Assembly (NCBI RefSeq): GCF_900324465.2
Contig: NC_046615.1
Location: 20,837,589-20,901,588 of the forward strand
Origin: Anabas testudineus
Lineage: Eukaryota; Chordata; Actinopteri; Anabantiformes; Anabantidae
Direction of reading: 5' to 3'
Length of the DNA: 64,000 nt
Made by a program: the position numbers and the translations under genes. The first letter of the stretch is position 1. Every line of letters begins with the position of its first letter. The notes beneath the pieces were generated by a model, which saw only the letters and a program-made list of their open reading frames with translations, did no database searches and was not told the DNA's origin. Shown piece after piece: positions 50,501 to 63,678 of the stretch.

Positions 50501-53500
50501 GAAAACCAGAAGTCTGAACCGAGCAGCGTGATACAGATGATTCAGTCAGGAACACAACACAAGCACTTCAGAGCATTAAGTTATTTGGCTTTTGGGCTGA
50601 AGCTTTCACAGCCCACAGAGAGACGAGTGTTGTAGGAGAGTTTGGGTGGGGTATCGCTTTAACATCCAGCACAGGTTTCCACAGAGCCGCTCACCCTGAA
50701 TTAGCACAATGGAGAGTTACATCAGATCCTGTGCAGCTTTAGAAAAGTTCAGTCATTCACTTGGGCTGAATGTGTTTTTCTTACACTGCAAAGAAATTTA
50801 AAAATAATTAAACAAGTGTGAGAGAATTTGGCAGAATATTTTCAGATGGAGCCGCTTTGTATTACGTTTATTGTAACGTGGGAACAATCTGCTCAGTGTT
50901 CAGGTTATTATCAGTGGACAAACAGCTGTATTTACACTGATTACACCTGAATTTAGTGTGTTCTGATTTTCAAAGTTCTATGTTGGCTCTATTTCTGCTC
51001 ATGAAGTCGTCTTTGCATAGTGAAAATTGACATTGACCGTTGATCTGTGGACGTTTGATCTTAAAGCACATCGTTTGGCCTTGTTCTAATACTTTTGGAC
51101 TGTAAATCCACTTGCAGCACGGTGCTGGTGGCTTGTTTGACAGGACGACTGCCAGCAGGACGAGATGTGCACGGTTTGTCTGCCAGGAGTCTCCATGGAG
51201 ACGCTGCTGTTCAAGGGCATGGGAGGAAAACATTTCCCCTGCACAGCATCGATTGTACCTTTTTAAAGCGCCTTCCTCTCATTTGGCTCTGGAATTTGAA
51301 GCCTAGTTTTTTAAAAACAGACTTTTGTTGTTGTCAGGAATCTTGTTAAAAGTATCTCTCATAGAAAGACGCAGTGAAAATGTATTCTGTAAAATGTACC
51401 TCTTCACACCTCGTGAAGCAGAAACTGATCTCCCTAGAGCACTTCACTTTCAGGTTTCTGCTTGGCTTACGTAGTTTGTATGTCTTGTACGTTACTTGTA
51501 AATCCCTTGGGCAGAAAAAAAGGTTTCTACCAAATGACTAAATGTAAATGTAAACTTAAAGAGTAGTGAAGGGTCTTTTAACTCAGCAGCTCATGTGTGG
51601 TCTGGTAGTTTGTTCTTTAATATCTTTGTAGTTCATTGTTCACCCTTCTTATTCACCAGTAATGCAGCTTTATATGTTCGTCGACGTTTGACATTTATTT
51701 AGTTTGATTTAGTAGCAGGATACTTTGACCTTTTATAAGATGACTACAAAGAATAGTTTATCTCTTTTTTAAATCATTGCGTAATGAACGCTGTCACTTC
51801 TCTTTAAGTTGAACAATTGAATTAAAACATTAATTCTTTGGTTTGACTGCTCACATCTCTGCCGCAGGTGACCGATAACTTCGACCGTCAGGACTTCAAC
51901 AAAATGTGTTGGACATTATGCTCCAGGAAAAACCTTCAACAAAGTCAGCTGTTCATCTCCAATGATGACGCCTTCAAGATCTGGTGCATCTTCAACTTCC
52001 TGTCTGAGGACAGATACCCGCTGATCATGGTCACCGAGGAGGTGAGGTTGAAAATCAATGAGGGGGCGTTTTTACAAATCATTTAGTTAATCAGACTATT
52101 TATAAAGTGACATCTTCAGGTGACAAATATTGAATTTAAAGGGGAAAAACAAGAGGAGATTCTATAAACCTATATCTCAAATACTGCTTAAACAAAGTAA
52201 TTGATTAGTAAAACAGATTCCTTTTCTGCTGATGGACTAACTAATTCCTCAACTTATCACTGCACCTTTACGACATTAACATCATATAAATGTTATATTA
52301 TATTTGTATTTTCTTTGTTAGAATAATTTGACTTCTAGTTTGACCACAAACTGAACTATATTTGTACATTGGGGAAGTTCTTCGTGTAAAACGCATCTGA
52401 CAGTTCACACTGACAGACGAGGCTACTTTAAAGGGAACACCGTTTATTTTAACTTGACTCAGATTCAGATCTGAATCTACTGACTGTAGGTCGACTTCAC
52501 TGCATCCAGTAAACGAACAGTTGAAATTGTTTGTTGCTCAACTGCAGAAAAGGAAGTTTCCAGCTTCCTGTTCTTCTACAAATGCTGGAAGATTTATTGT
52601 TGGGTATAATAAACATCAGGGCTCAATCACAGGAAGAATACTTTCAAAAGAAATGTAAATCAGCCCAGGTAGAAAAAATAAAGCGCACTAGTGTACCAAC
52701 AGTCGTCTTTGACTATAAATGAACAGCTATGTTTGTGTCTAACCATGTGCAGTATTGGTCTCCATGCACAGATCGAGTACTTCCTGCGTAAGCTGACTGA
52801 TGCGATGGGGGGCAGCTGGGTAGAGGAGCGTTTCGAGGACTACAGGCTGCAGCTGAACTCGAAGCAGCAGTGTCTCAACGTCTGGGAGCTCATCAGCCTC
52901 GTGGGCTCGGGTCACTTCAGCAAGGGCATGGACCGCCAGACGCTCTCCATGGGTATCAACGAGGTTTACCAGGAGCTCATCCTCGATGTCCTCAAACAGG
53001 TGGGCGGCAGACCTGCACAGACAGACCTCTAATTACACTGTGACATGATTGGCTGATTGATGGTCTCTATCTTGATTTGGCAGAAGTCCAGGGCACAGAT
53101 AATCCTGAATTAGAATTTATTTGGAGTTCACACTGATTCATGTATAATCAGGCTGGAGAATCATTACTCTCATCTCTGATTAAAGATGGTCTTTGTTTCC
53201 ACAATGAAAGTTAAATATTGACTGAATTATGTTTCTTGTACTTTAAGTAAAACTATTCACGACACACTTTTAAAAGTTAACTTACTCTTAAGAAATTAAA
53301 ATCAAAATAAACAAAAACTGGCTGTGTATCTAAAACTTGATGTGTAGAGCTGCACTTTTAAAAAAAAAAGAAAAAAGATAGGAGAAACTATTAAACACAT
53401 CAGTAAAAACCACAGTGTTGCACTGGGTGGTGTGTTTTTTCTATTAACACGAACACACGGTGCAGATTATACTAATACAGTCCAAAATAGACCATACTGC

Positions 53501-56500
53501 AGCCTGAAATACCCAACAGAGCATCACGAGTTCATCTGCAGACAAAAATAGTCCACTAATACAATAAAACAGCGCTGTTTGAGTTACATGTTCTAAAAAC
53601 TACAACCCCCTGCAGTTTAATTCATTTAGTGGTTTGTTTTTACATCATATTATACATTTGTGACAGTGAGAGCTGACAGCACGGAGACGTTTGCAGAAAA
53701 AGGTGCCTGCGGGGTGAAGCTGCACGTTTAGTTTAGTCACTCAGGTGAATGAGCCTAATGCCTGTATATCTTCATGTGAAGACTGAATGTGTTATTACTG
53801 TAAGAGAAAAAACAGAAGAACAACTGCAAATATTTGATATATTTATCATTTTAAAATGTCAGTGTAATGGTAATTATTGCAGTCAGTAACGGTTTAAATG
53901 ATGCTGATTCTTGCCCCTCTTCCTCTCTGCAGGGCTACATGATGAAGAAAGGTCACAAGAGGAAGAACTGGACAGAGCGTTGGTTCATGCTGAAGCCAAA
54001 CTGCATCTCGTATTACGTCGGCGAGGACCTGGCGGAAAAGAAAGGCGACATCGTACTAGACGGAAACTGCTCTGTGGAGGCAAGAACATCCTTTCATTTG
54101 AATTTTTCCACAGGATGTAGAAAACATCAGGAACATGACATGCATCTAACACACAGATCTAAGAGGTGAAGCTCGGCTGGTGCTGTATCAAAGGTTAATA
54201 AATAAATAAAGTCATATGTGTTTACTGCAGCATGCTGGTTCCCACAAGGTTTCATTGACCTAACTGATAAACATACTGATCGTAGAACTCTTCATATGTG
54301 CTCAGTCGTGGGTATTTATCTGTTTAATTCCTTCTTTCTTGTTTTCTCTGCAGTCTATACAAGATAAAGAGGGAAAGAAGTGTCTTTTCTTCGTCAAGTC
54401 ATCACAAAAAAGCTTTGAAATCAGCGCCTCTGACAAGAAGAAAAAGCAAGAGTGGATCCAGGGTAATTAAAAGAAACTCAGATATTTAATATTCCTGTTC
54501 GTTACTCCTCCTGTAACATTATTTAATTCTGCTGTTGTAAGTCACGGTGTGGTTATTTTGTTTCACTCATCCACTTTCTACTGCTGCATAATTATTTGTT
54601 GGTGAGAAACAGAAAACAGGAACCATCTGGGGATTTAATTCATTTTAGTTGTGATTTATAATTTAAAAAGTATTTATATCAATATCTTTGGCTAATAACA
54701 TCTTTATTATCCAACTGTTCAGCTCAAAAAATGTCACAGCCCCAAAAACAGAACATTCACAGATGCTTATTGCTTATTTTGACCAACAGTTCAATGAACA
54801 CAGTTATATAATTAAAAAAATGGGAAACCTGCAAACATTCACATTTGAGACTTTTTTAAAAACATTATTAATTATTAAATTATACCATTTATTCTGTAAA
54901 TGAATGGTTTAAAGTGATCAACTGATCACTTCAGCTTTAAACAAGTGTTTTGATTTCAACCTCCGACTGATCCCGTTGTTTTCCTACTATTGTTTCTACA
55001 CATTTTTACTGATAATGAATCCACAGCTCACAGCTTTTTCTTATTTATTTAAATATTTCCCTTTAGCCATCCAGAACTGTGTGAGTCTGCTGCGTCAGGG
55101 TCGGCCAGCGCCGCACCGCGAGGCTCGACAGAAGCGACGGGAGCTGCGACTGAAGCAGCAGGCCGAACAGGAGGAGCTGGAGCTGAGAATGAGGGAGCTG
55201 CAAACGGCCAATGAAGCCAAACAGCAAGAGCTGGAGAACATGAGGAAGGTAAGGAGAAGACAAAGGCTCCTCTGTGTATCCTGTCTGGTTTCAAAACGTC
55301 GGCTACATCAGTTCTTTTGCTGTAACATCCTGAATTAAACAGTGTGGAAGTGTTTTCCTCACATGAGGAGGCCCCGGAGTAATTTAGGAAAACAGGACTG
55401 GCCAACATTATGTCAGACTGCAAATCAACATGTGAACTATTAGATTCATCCTTAGTCTAGTCTGGATTTTAGGTTTGTTCTACATGGATGAAGCCACTTC
55501 CTGTGTCGTGAAAGTTGCAGTTGAGGAGGTTTATTTTGTATTGTTAAAATGTAAAATACACCAATGTTCACAATATTACATAAAGTTGCACAATTTACAG
55601 GAAAACCAATACATGGCTCCACTTTTGCATTTTGTAAGATGTTCAGTTTTTTAGGATACTGCCATAGGTGTGGATCTATTATGTTTTACCACAGAGGTCA
55701 TAGTGGTGCTATGAATGTGGTGCATTGAATTATATTCAGTGTCCCCACAAAAACTTTTGACATTTACAAAATGCACACTTAACTCCAAAATTCCCCCAAT
55801 CATTTTTGATAATGCCAAATGAAAAGATAAACTTTATAAAGCTGTCTTACTGAATTACAATTACAAGACAACAAATATAAAACCCCTGGCAAAGATAAGA
55901 AGCTCATAAAGAGTCCACTGCAAGACAAACAAAAATCAGACACTCGGACTGGCAAAGAAAATAAATCTAGATTATAAGAAAAAAGTGTTGACAGAAGCAA
56001 AACATGTACACCGAAATTATAACGTATTTAAGTAGATAATATTTTGGTTCTAAAACTCTGAGCCTCTAAAACCAGGATGTGCTTTTATATTTAGAAAAGT
56101 AACAAGCAAAAAAACAACAACAAAACAAAAGTAACAATGAGGTAATTTACTGGAATGTCGTAGTGAGTGAATGAAAAGCGAGTGTGAAGGTTCCTCAAAT
56201 GAATTCTATTATTCTGCGAGGTCATTTTTGTCCCTTCCTCAATGCACCAACCCAAACAATTAAACACTAACTGGTTAGATGAGAGGCATTCCTCTGCTGG
56301 GAAAGAGTACGAAGTACAGTGACAGAGAGAGACACTGTATGTTGTGCCCAATTTGCTTTAGAAGCAGCACAGACTCATGTCATTGTTAGGGATTCAATTA
56401 TAAGTGAACCCTTAAGGATCACCTTAGGCTCCATCAGTGCTCAGTGTGCTCAAAGGTAAGTTAGACAGCAGAGATTGCAATACAGCATTATCCAGTGTGT

Positions 56501-59500
56501 CAAGAGCAGATAGACAGTGTAAGTAGGTCTAAAGACTAATTATACACAAAGCTAGTAATCCTGAAGGTTGGGCAAATAATGTGGTGGAGTCATGGACTTT
56601 CCATTTATATATCTTTGTAACATGGAAATTACATATCTAGTGTATAAAATAAAGTAATTACAGCCATGCTAACCTTTCCTTCTTTCAATATTATGGTATA
56701 AATTGTGCAGCTTCTGGTTCGAGGTTATGAAATTCGTGGATATGAGTAGTGTCGGTAAGTCGAGCATTATTGTATAACATTTGAAACTGCTCTACTAAGA
56801 AGTGACAAATTCATTTCCCTAGAGGAAATACTGCACATAATTAAATTTCCCAATCAGATGTGTCATCACTGTAGTTACAGTTACTGAAACTGATGTAATC
56901 AGAGATGCAGCTAGTCCCAAACCTGATCCAACAACATTCCCTAGCTAGAATGTCACACCTTAAGAACACAAGTGCACTTTAAGAACTCTTCTAAATGGTA
57001 AAGAGTTATTTTCAACAACACGTTTCAGTCACACTGTTGCTGCTGCGTTTCACACAACAATTAAACCAGGTGACCAGTAAACACTGAAACTCACTATCTG
57101 CTCATGAATACCAACAATGGTTCAGCTTCTCGCTGCAGCCAGACTGATGAATAGTCTGTCACTCAGTACAAACACAAGAATGTGGATTGAATCAGTATGG
57201 GAGACAGAGGGGCAACACCAGTCTCCATTAAACATGTTTAACTAGTTGATCTCCCTAAACCTAAATCACACTCCTGTCTGTTAACACTGTTAACTGATTG
57301 GTCATGTTAAAATTCAGTGTGTATATTCAACAAATGGGTGCTTCCTGTTACTAGTGTAGAGAGCTGTGAGGTTAGCAGGAAGTGCCAGCTTCACAAACAC
57401 TAGATTTACACTTTTAGATGTAACTGACGTATGTATTTATGCGTAGCTGCTACTAATCAGAGACTGTGACTCTTAATGTGTCAAAGCAAATGTTCAATAC
57501 AAAGTTTTCAGGATAGTTCCACTGTACGCCCTCCCTGGCCACTTCACTGGGTCTACCTACAGTGAGTACCTCAAACTGTGTTCTGACACGCTTAGTAAGA
57601 TTTAAGTACAGGGTGCCTCCTAAAGCATTTAATGCAGCTTAGGGATTTATCCTAGGGGTCTTCGGTTAATGATGCAGCCTGGGTGAGAGGAAAAAGGTGA
57701 ATGAACGTTAATGTCGCATTCCCACTGTTTACTTCAAGACTGTTACAACCAAAGACAAAACAATTGCCAATGAGATAAGTTTCCACAATTGCACAATCAT
57801 ACGTGTGAGTGTCATTAACATTTTGGTGACTTGGAAGAGTTTTAAATGCACACTGCATCTCTCCATCTGGACATTCTGGATTTATTTATCTGTCACTAGA
57901 ACATGAAAGATAACACTCCCACCCACCCCTGCATGCTGTTGCCTTACAACACATTGTTTTAAATCTGGTGAGACAATAATAAACAATCCAGAAAGTTCAG
58001 TTTGCGTAACAGATTCCAGCTGTCAGAACACTGCACGCTAGTCTATAATGTCACTCAGAATTTTACAACTCTGGAAATTTTTCATGGCGGCATCTTTTGT
58101 CACAGTAAACACGACACAGATATGGAATGTGCACTTCAATCAAACTTCACTTCATAGTAACACACATTGTAGAAGAGGACAATTTGTTTGGCAATGCTCT
58201 TTTCTGAACATGCAACAATCCGGCAGTGATGTGCATCTGTCTGTCTCACATAGCCAGTTGCGTAAATGAACAATGAATGCGTTTTTCTGGTCTGTTATGA
58301 CGATAAAAGAGGTTTCTATTAATACTCTGACACACAATTCACAACTTTGCAAAGTTATCAGAACAACTATAATATGTGTGCATTTGAAAATATTTTATAG
58401 GTCATTGCAGTATTAGCTTAGTAGTAGTAGCTTGATATATGCTTCTGCATTGAAGAGTTTATGGTGTAGGCTACGGAAGAGGCATTAGGGTTTGCGCCTA
58501 CATGGTGTCTGTAGGTGCAACGTAGATTTGACGCAGAACGATAACCGGATCTATGATTTGCAAAATACTGTAAAGTAAGAACTATTGTGATGAACATTTA
58601 GATAATGTCAGACAGTGAAAAGCCTTTAAGGAAAACTACTACTACTAAAAATAAAAAGCATGTCTTTCGCTAAAGAGGACGGACGACAAAGTTACAACTG
58701 AATGCATATAATGAAATACAGCTACCAGTATGTATGTGACAAACAATGAGAGGCTGCAACAGTCAGTCAGTGTAGTTGTGTAACACACTAAACAGTTAGG
58801 ACAACAGTCTGCCTTTGTTTGTCACTGCTCTCCTGTGAATGCACAACAATCTGCCATTGAGGTGCAAGCCTCACTCTCACACAGTTGTTGAGTGGTGCAT
58901 GAATGCACAATGATCGTGCACGTTTGGCCACAGACCAAGACAAAAAGAGAAAGGGGCTCAGGATTATCTGTAGTGATAATAATGACAAATATACATCAGA
59001 CACACTGTCTCTCACACTGTGCTTCTATAAGTAGTTAACTGACACCGCCTGCAGCCATTTTACTGCTGTGTGATGAGTCATGAGGTTAGTGCTCAGTCAC
59101 TCACACATTTTAATTTATATGTCCCTTTTTTATTTTGTTTTTAATGTGCAAGGTACTAGGACACTAGGACCCTACTTGTTGTGCAAAGAGAGTTTGACAT
59201 GGAAATATTTAAGTGCTAGTGGGAAAGAAACAAGTTATAAAAATGGAAAATGTGTTTGACTAAGACTAATAATGGCATAGCAATGAGTTGTACAAAGATT
59301 TTCAGTTTAAAGTATATTCTATGGTTGAGACTATACTGAAAAGAGGAACTAGTTCTCGAGGTAGAAGAATGGTGACAAAGAATTTTAACACAGGACATCT
59401 GTGGTTCATGAAGCTGACAAGTAATGGATATTTTAGTCTGTTATACTTTTTCTATACACTGCAGTTTTGAATTTAGGACTAAAAACCTTTTTCAGTTTAC

Positions 59501-62500
59501 CTTTGCAGCATTTCTTAGGAGTGGTATTTAGCATTATTTCTGCTGATCTTCCACCATACTGGTTTTCACATCACCTACTGTCTAAAAGTGTTTAACTACT
59601 GTACTTAATCTACTGTATACATATTTACCTAACTGTAACTGTGGTCTGTATCTGTTCATACAGACCACAGCTTCTAGTTCTAAAATAGCCAGCGTGTAAT
59701 TCCCTGGTGTCAGTTAAACATGTTTTTCACCCAAATTTGAGGGTTAAATCTTAAAAACCAACCATCTTTTTGAAAACAGATGTTTTTACCTAGTGGGAAT
59801 ATTGAACTTTTTTTGACAGGCTCTTTTAAAAACTTTGTTCAGGCTCTGGAAGAAGCGGCAGCTTATGCAGCAGACGAAGAAAAGAAGCGTCTTCAGACCC
59901 AAACGGAACTCCAGGACCGATACAGAATGGACCTGGAGAGAGAAAAGATGGTAAATAAACACTTATCTTTCACTGAATCATTACATCACACCAAGAGTGG
60001 AGCAACAACAACTTAAATACAACTTCTTCTTTTATGCTGCCTAACAGACTTTGTGAGCCGCCTACAACACACACTATAATCTATCTACAAGTAACAGGAA
60101 ATATAAAAGAAGAAGAACTTAAAAACTCAAGAACCACTACAGCTCACAGTGAAGGTCACTGAAAGCTGTGATTGGAACCATTACAGCAAAATGTGTCATC
60201 ATCTACACAAGTTTAATAAAACAGTGCACGGTGAAGATGTTTCTGCGTAGTGTACTTAGTACTGGCTGTTTGCAGATTGTACATTGAAACACGTTTGATT
60301 CTATAATGAAGAAGCATCTATTTCGTCCTCACTGCCTCTGGTGATAATATCTTGTCATGCATGTTGCACAGAACGGTCGTGGTGTACCAGCCGATAATAT
60401 TTATAGACCTTCACTCACTTTTTCTTCTGAGTTTCTGTTTCTTCTGCTGCCTAGAATGTAGGAGCACAGATGGGATTTTAGTTAATTTACTGTATCAATG
60501 CACATATTGTCCCTTTCTGTGTACAGAAAGAGTATACAGAGTAGACTCTACTGCCTGAGGAAACTAAGGTCTTTTAATGTGTGCAACAAGATGCTGCAGA
60601 TCTTTTACCAGTTTGTTGTAGCCAGTGCAATATTATCTGCTGTCATCTGCTGGGGCAGCAGCATCAGAGCCAGCGACACTAAGAAACTGAATAAAGCTGA
60701 TCAGGGGGCTTCTCTGGAACCATTAGAGCAGGTGGTGGAGAGGAGGATGCTGCACAAACTGCTGAGCATCATGGAGAACAGCTCACATCCTCTCGACAGC
60801 ACACTTGTCAAACAGCGGAGCAGTTTTAGTCAGAGGCAAGGAAAGGTACAGGAAGTCATCTGTGCCAACAGCCATCAGCCTGTACAATGACTCCCTGTCA
60901 GAGAGTCAGTGTCCACGCTGATGGTTTAACAATATGTAACTAAGTCACTTTACATTCAAGTTCTACTGTGTGTTTTGTTGTTATTACTGTCTATTCTCTG
61001 TGTCATTCTTGTACTGTGTCTCGTGTATTGTTGTGTAGATTATGTTACTCAATGTTCAAATGTTTTTGTGTGTAATGGCTGCAACACCAACATTTCCCCT
61101 TGGGGATCAATAAAGTATCTATAAATCTATCTGTCTATCTATCTATCTATTAACTTAAGCACATTGACAAAAAATCTGTTAATGTCACAGCTAATTAATA
61201 TTCATGGTCTCTGAAACGGAAAGGTTTAAAAAAAAATACCATACAGTATTAGGCACTGTAAATTCCAGATGTTCTTTATGTTGAATTGCAGATAAAGCAT
61301 TTTGCTGAATTTACTCATTTCACAGGTACGGCAGCAGATGGAGGAGCAGGTGGCCCAGAAGTCCACAGAGCTGGAGCAGTACCTACAGAGGGTCCACGAG
61401 CTGGAAGACATGTACGGTCAACTGGAGAATGCTCTGGAGGACGAGAGGCGTGCCAGACAAGATGAGGAAGCCGTCCGAAAGCTGCAAGCACGGTCAGTCT
61501 AAAAAGAGTGGTGAAACGATTTAAGGAAATAACATCAACCTCAGAAGCTTCTTTCTAATGCTCTTAGCTTTAGAAGCCAGCAGGTTAATATTACAAAATA
61601 AATTAATATTAATGTTAGTATGTAAATAATTTCAGCTGTGATAAAGCAATATAAATCAATGTTCAATTAATTTCTTAATGCAAGGATGGAACACATGAGT
61701 TTATCACAGGAACAAGCTCAATTTTAACCAATAATGTAGCAGGTTTTCAAAGCATGGGCGACCAGCAATGATGTTTGAAAAGCACCACGTTACTGTTTTG
61801 GTAAAACATGGCGATAGATCCTCAGACGAAACTTAAAATGTTGGTGAAGAAAGTGACACATGATGGTATTGTCTGTGGAGTGGTGGAGACCGGTCCTTAT
61901 ATCTAGATGTCTTTATGTATTGAGATAAATCTGCTTAAAGTCAGAAGAAACCTGAAAATAACTTGTGTATATTATATACAAATACTATATCATAAATATT
62001 ATAATACTGTGTGTTTGTCAAGTTAAAATGTGTAAACATTGCTTCTAAGGAGAAATTCTATTACGTATTTTGTATGTATCATTATGTATACATTAGTAAC
62101 AGTGTCTAAATTACTATAGTGCACGTACGCACTTTTACACTTTTCATTTAATGCGAGTTACAAGTAAGGTACAAGGCCAAAGCAGGTAAGCGTAAGGAGG
62201 TCATTCCCAAGGACCCCTTCTGGAGGTAGGATTTGAACCCTGGTCTCCTGGATGAAGTCCTACTCAGGTTAGGTAGATTTAATTTTGGGATGAATCATGC
62301 TGCTAGTTGGCTTATGTTGACAGCTCCTCAGTTCTGTCTATTTACTCTAATGTAACCCTATTTGGATTTTTATTTTTTTTGTGGTAGGAGTCACACATGC
62401 AGCCAGATATTGAGTGTCTACTTCCCTCTGTCCACCGTGTTTCCTCCCTTGTCCTTCCTTCCTCTATGCTGACGCTTACTTTCCACCTCATGTTTGACTA

Positions 62501-63678
62501 ACAACTAGCGAGCCTGCTCAGCACCTTTGCCCTGACCAGGTTTCTAAAATTAAACCGGTGTTGTTCATCAGTTGTTTAGCTTTACATGACGTAGGCTATT
62601 TAGTGGGCGCTTTAATTCACAGACCACAATAAAAACCCAAATAACTGCCTCTATTAATTCTCCGCATTATGTACAGCTTACAACAGTTTCAAAATCAGAT
62701 TACAGATTTTAAGGTGTTGTGCTGCCAAGTGTCTTATTGTGAAAGTTGGTTTACTAATTCAGCAACACAGAACCTTTTAGTTAGAAACAGATCAGAGAGG
62801 AGATTTGGAGGAAGGTAGTATGTGTCATAATGTGAACTGAGCTGACTTCTGTTTTTTTGCACGTTTTCTCACAGGCTATGAATGAAAAGTGTCAATGTGA
62901 TCGACCAGTTTTTTAATATAGTTGTGGCAAGATCACAAATCAAACAAATTAATTTCATTTCCTTCAATAATTAGGCATAAATATTTTATAACTTACGCAT
63001 TTGAGGACAACGGAAACATTAAACACTTTGACAGCCTTCACATAAAAGTCAAATGTAATGTGTAGCTACATTTACTTGAACCTTGAAACCACTATAGCAC
63101 CATCTGCTGACACACTGACATGATGACAATGATTTGTTGTCCAGTTTACAATGTTATACCTCTCAGGATCAGCACTGTTATATGTGATGTGTCCAATGTA
63201 GGCCTAGACCAGCAGGAAATGAGAAATCTAGTCTAACCTGTGTTCATTTCTGTGTGGAGCAGGTTACTGGAGGAGGAGGCCACGAAGAGGGCGGAGTTGG
63301 AGCAGATACACCTGCGGCAGCAGCGGGCAATCTCAAAGACTGAGGCTGAGAAACAGGAGCTTGAGAAGGAACGTCTGGCTAAAGAGAATGCTCTGCAGGC
63401 TGCAATGACTCAACTGGAACAGCTGGAACAAGAGAGGCAGGGGGCCCTGATGCAGTATCAGGTTAGCTGACAACATTTATACTACCGATTGCATCGTTGT
63501 TGGTGTTGATTTTACAGCTTCATGTTTCCAGTGTGCTGTTTGTTAATAACTGTGCTGTCTCTGTTTCCATGTGTGAGCCAGACTGTAATGAAGAAGCTGG
63601 AGGATGCAACCAACAACACAAAAACCTGGAAACACAAGGTGGCTCAACACGAGGGCTTGTTACGGCTCATTCAACCAG
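44560..63678 (+). CDS. swap70: SWAP-70 (PIP3-binding, Rac/actin regulator), 3' end beyond the window
   Basis: Eleven exons: 44560-44655, 46108-46248, 51868-52041, 52772-52999, 53933-54079, 54354-54462, 55067-55248, 59843-59950, 61326-61492, 63263-63461 and 63582-63678. They give 549 residues of an expected 585 or so. The N-terminus has the EF-hand-like [20 protein letters not shown] and [16 protein letters not shown]. The PH domain spans about 211-308 ([20 protein letters not shown] to [11 protein letters not shown]). A long coiled coil follows ([44 protein letters not shown]). The last exon seen ends [10 protein letters not shown], as in human. SWAP-70 binds PI(3,4,5)P3 and F-actin, promotes Rac signalling and membrane ruffling, and was first found in B-cell switch recombination. 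The intron after 54079 starts with GC, not GT. The missing final exon simply lies right of 64000. DEF6 is the paralogue, but the sequence is closer to SWAP70. Confidence 0.96.
45588..45805 (-). mobile_element. Tc1/mariner transposase remnant in swap70 intron 1
   Basis: On the minus strand the DNA translates to [14 protein letters not shown], then a stop codon where a tryptophan is usual, then [18 protein letters not shown]. This is the C-terminal DDE region of Tc1 transposases, with the catalytic-region SPDLNPIENLW motif degraded. No terminal repeats were recognised, so it is a 5'- and 3'-truncated fragment. Confidence 0.75.
46449..46485 (+). repeat. Short 10-bp tandem repeat
   Basis: Three perfect copies of GCTGAAAAGA followed by GCTGCAGAAC, in swap70 intron 2. 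Confidence 0.8.
48210..48879. repeat. 18-bp minisatellite, 37 units, in swap70 intron 2
   Basis: Thirty-seven head-to-tail units of TTAGTACTGGATT followed by one of three endings: CAAAA (17 units), TAAAA (11) or TAATA (9). Apart from these, only two units carry other changes (one ACTTGATT, one GTGCTGG). Because 18 is a multiple of three, one minus-strand frame stays open throughout and reads as repeated NPVLIL. Every normal unit contains the palindrome AGTACT. Confidence 0.95.
49440..49680. repeat. Degenerate dispersed repeat (CCAGCTCCTCCTGGAGGATCCC type)
   Basis: Blocks GTTCCAGCTCCTCCTGGAGG, TCCCATGATATTTCCAGGC, TACCTCAGGGTCTCCTACC and AACTGGCTCCTTTTGATT occur in the order seen in a very common fish repeat. 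I do not assign a family. It is diverged and non-coding here. Confidence 0.5.
51400..51555 (+). repeat. Dispersed repeat 3' end (TAAATGACTAAATGTAAATG type)
   Basis: It ends ACTTGTAAATCCCTTGGGCA then AAGGTTTCTACCAAATGACT and AAATGTAAATGTAA. This is a degraded form of a frequent teleost repeat end (GTCGCTTTGGATAAAAGCG, then CTAAATGACTAAATGTAAAT). No coding. Confidence 0.5.
54080..54353 (+). other. GC-AG intron of swap70
   Basis: The exon ends GTG GAG at 54079, and the next exon begins TCT ATA at 54354 after TTTTCTCTGCAG. The protein across the join ([13 protein letters not shown]) lines up with human CCVE|SLPDKDGKK. The donor is therefore GAG|GCAAGA, a GC-AG intron. No in-frame GT donor at the join would give the conserved protein. 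Confidence 0.85.
55249..59842 (+). other. Long swap70 intron (4.6 kb)
   Basis: No supported exon or RNA gene. It holds a diverged local duplication (about 58155-58310 and 58778-58945), a perfect 13-bp inverted repeat at 59639-59670, and at 58478-58550 a stretch (GCGCCTACATGG, GTCTGTAGGTGCAACGTAGA, TTTGACGCAGAACGATAA) that resembles an old DNA-transposon remnant of fishes. Confidence 0.6.
60524..61150 (+). mobile_element. 5'-truncated LINE (CR1/L2/Rex1-type) with ATCT tail
   Basis: The open part translates to [20 protein letters not shown], then [20 protein letters not shown], then [20 protein letters not shown]. This is the region after the reverse transcriptase in a common fish non-LTR element. 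An untranslated part follows, ending CATTTCCCCTTGGGGATCAA and TAAAGTATC, then an (ATCT)n microsatellite (61115-61150). Only the last about 0.6 kb is present, as expected from abortive target-primed insertion. The clade is inferred. It sits in the swap70 intron before the exon at 61326. Confidence 0.8.
62155..62275 (-). mobile_element. tRNA-derived SINE copy, same family as 43930-44080
   Basis: The minus strand reads CCAGGAGACCAGGGTTCAAA then TCCTACCTCC, an intact-looking pol III B box. It goes on AGAAGGGGTCCTTGGGAATG and CTTACGCTTACCTGC. Order and sequence parallel the plus-strand copy near 43950. It lies in a swap70 intron. Confidence 0.6.

Noticed and set aside
57515-57560. TGGCCACTTCACTGGGTCTACC, similar to a common fish transposon end
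   Set aside because: Only one end is visible and it is diverged; no inverted partner was found nearby.
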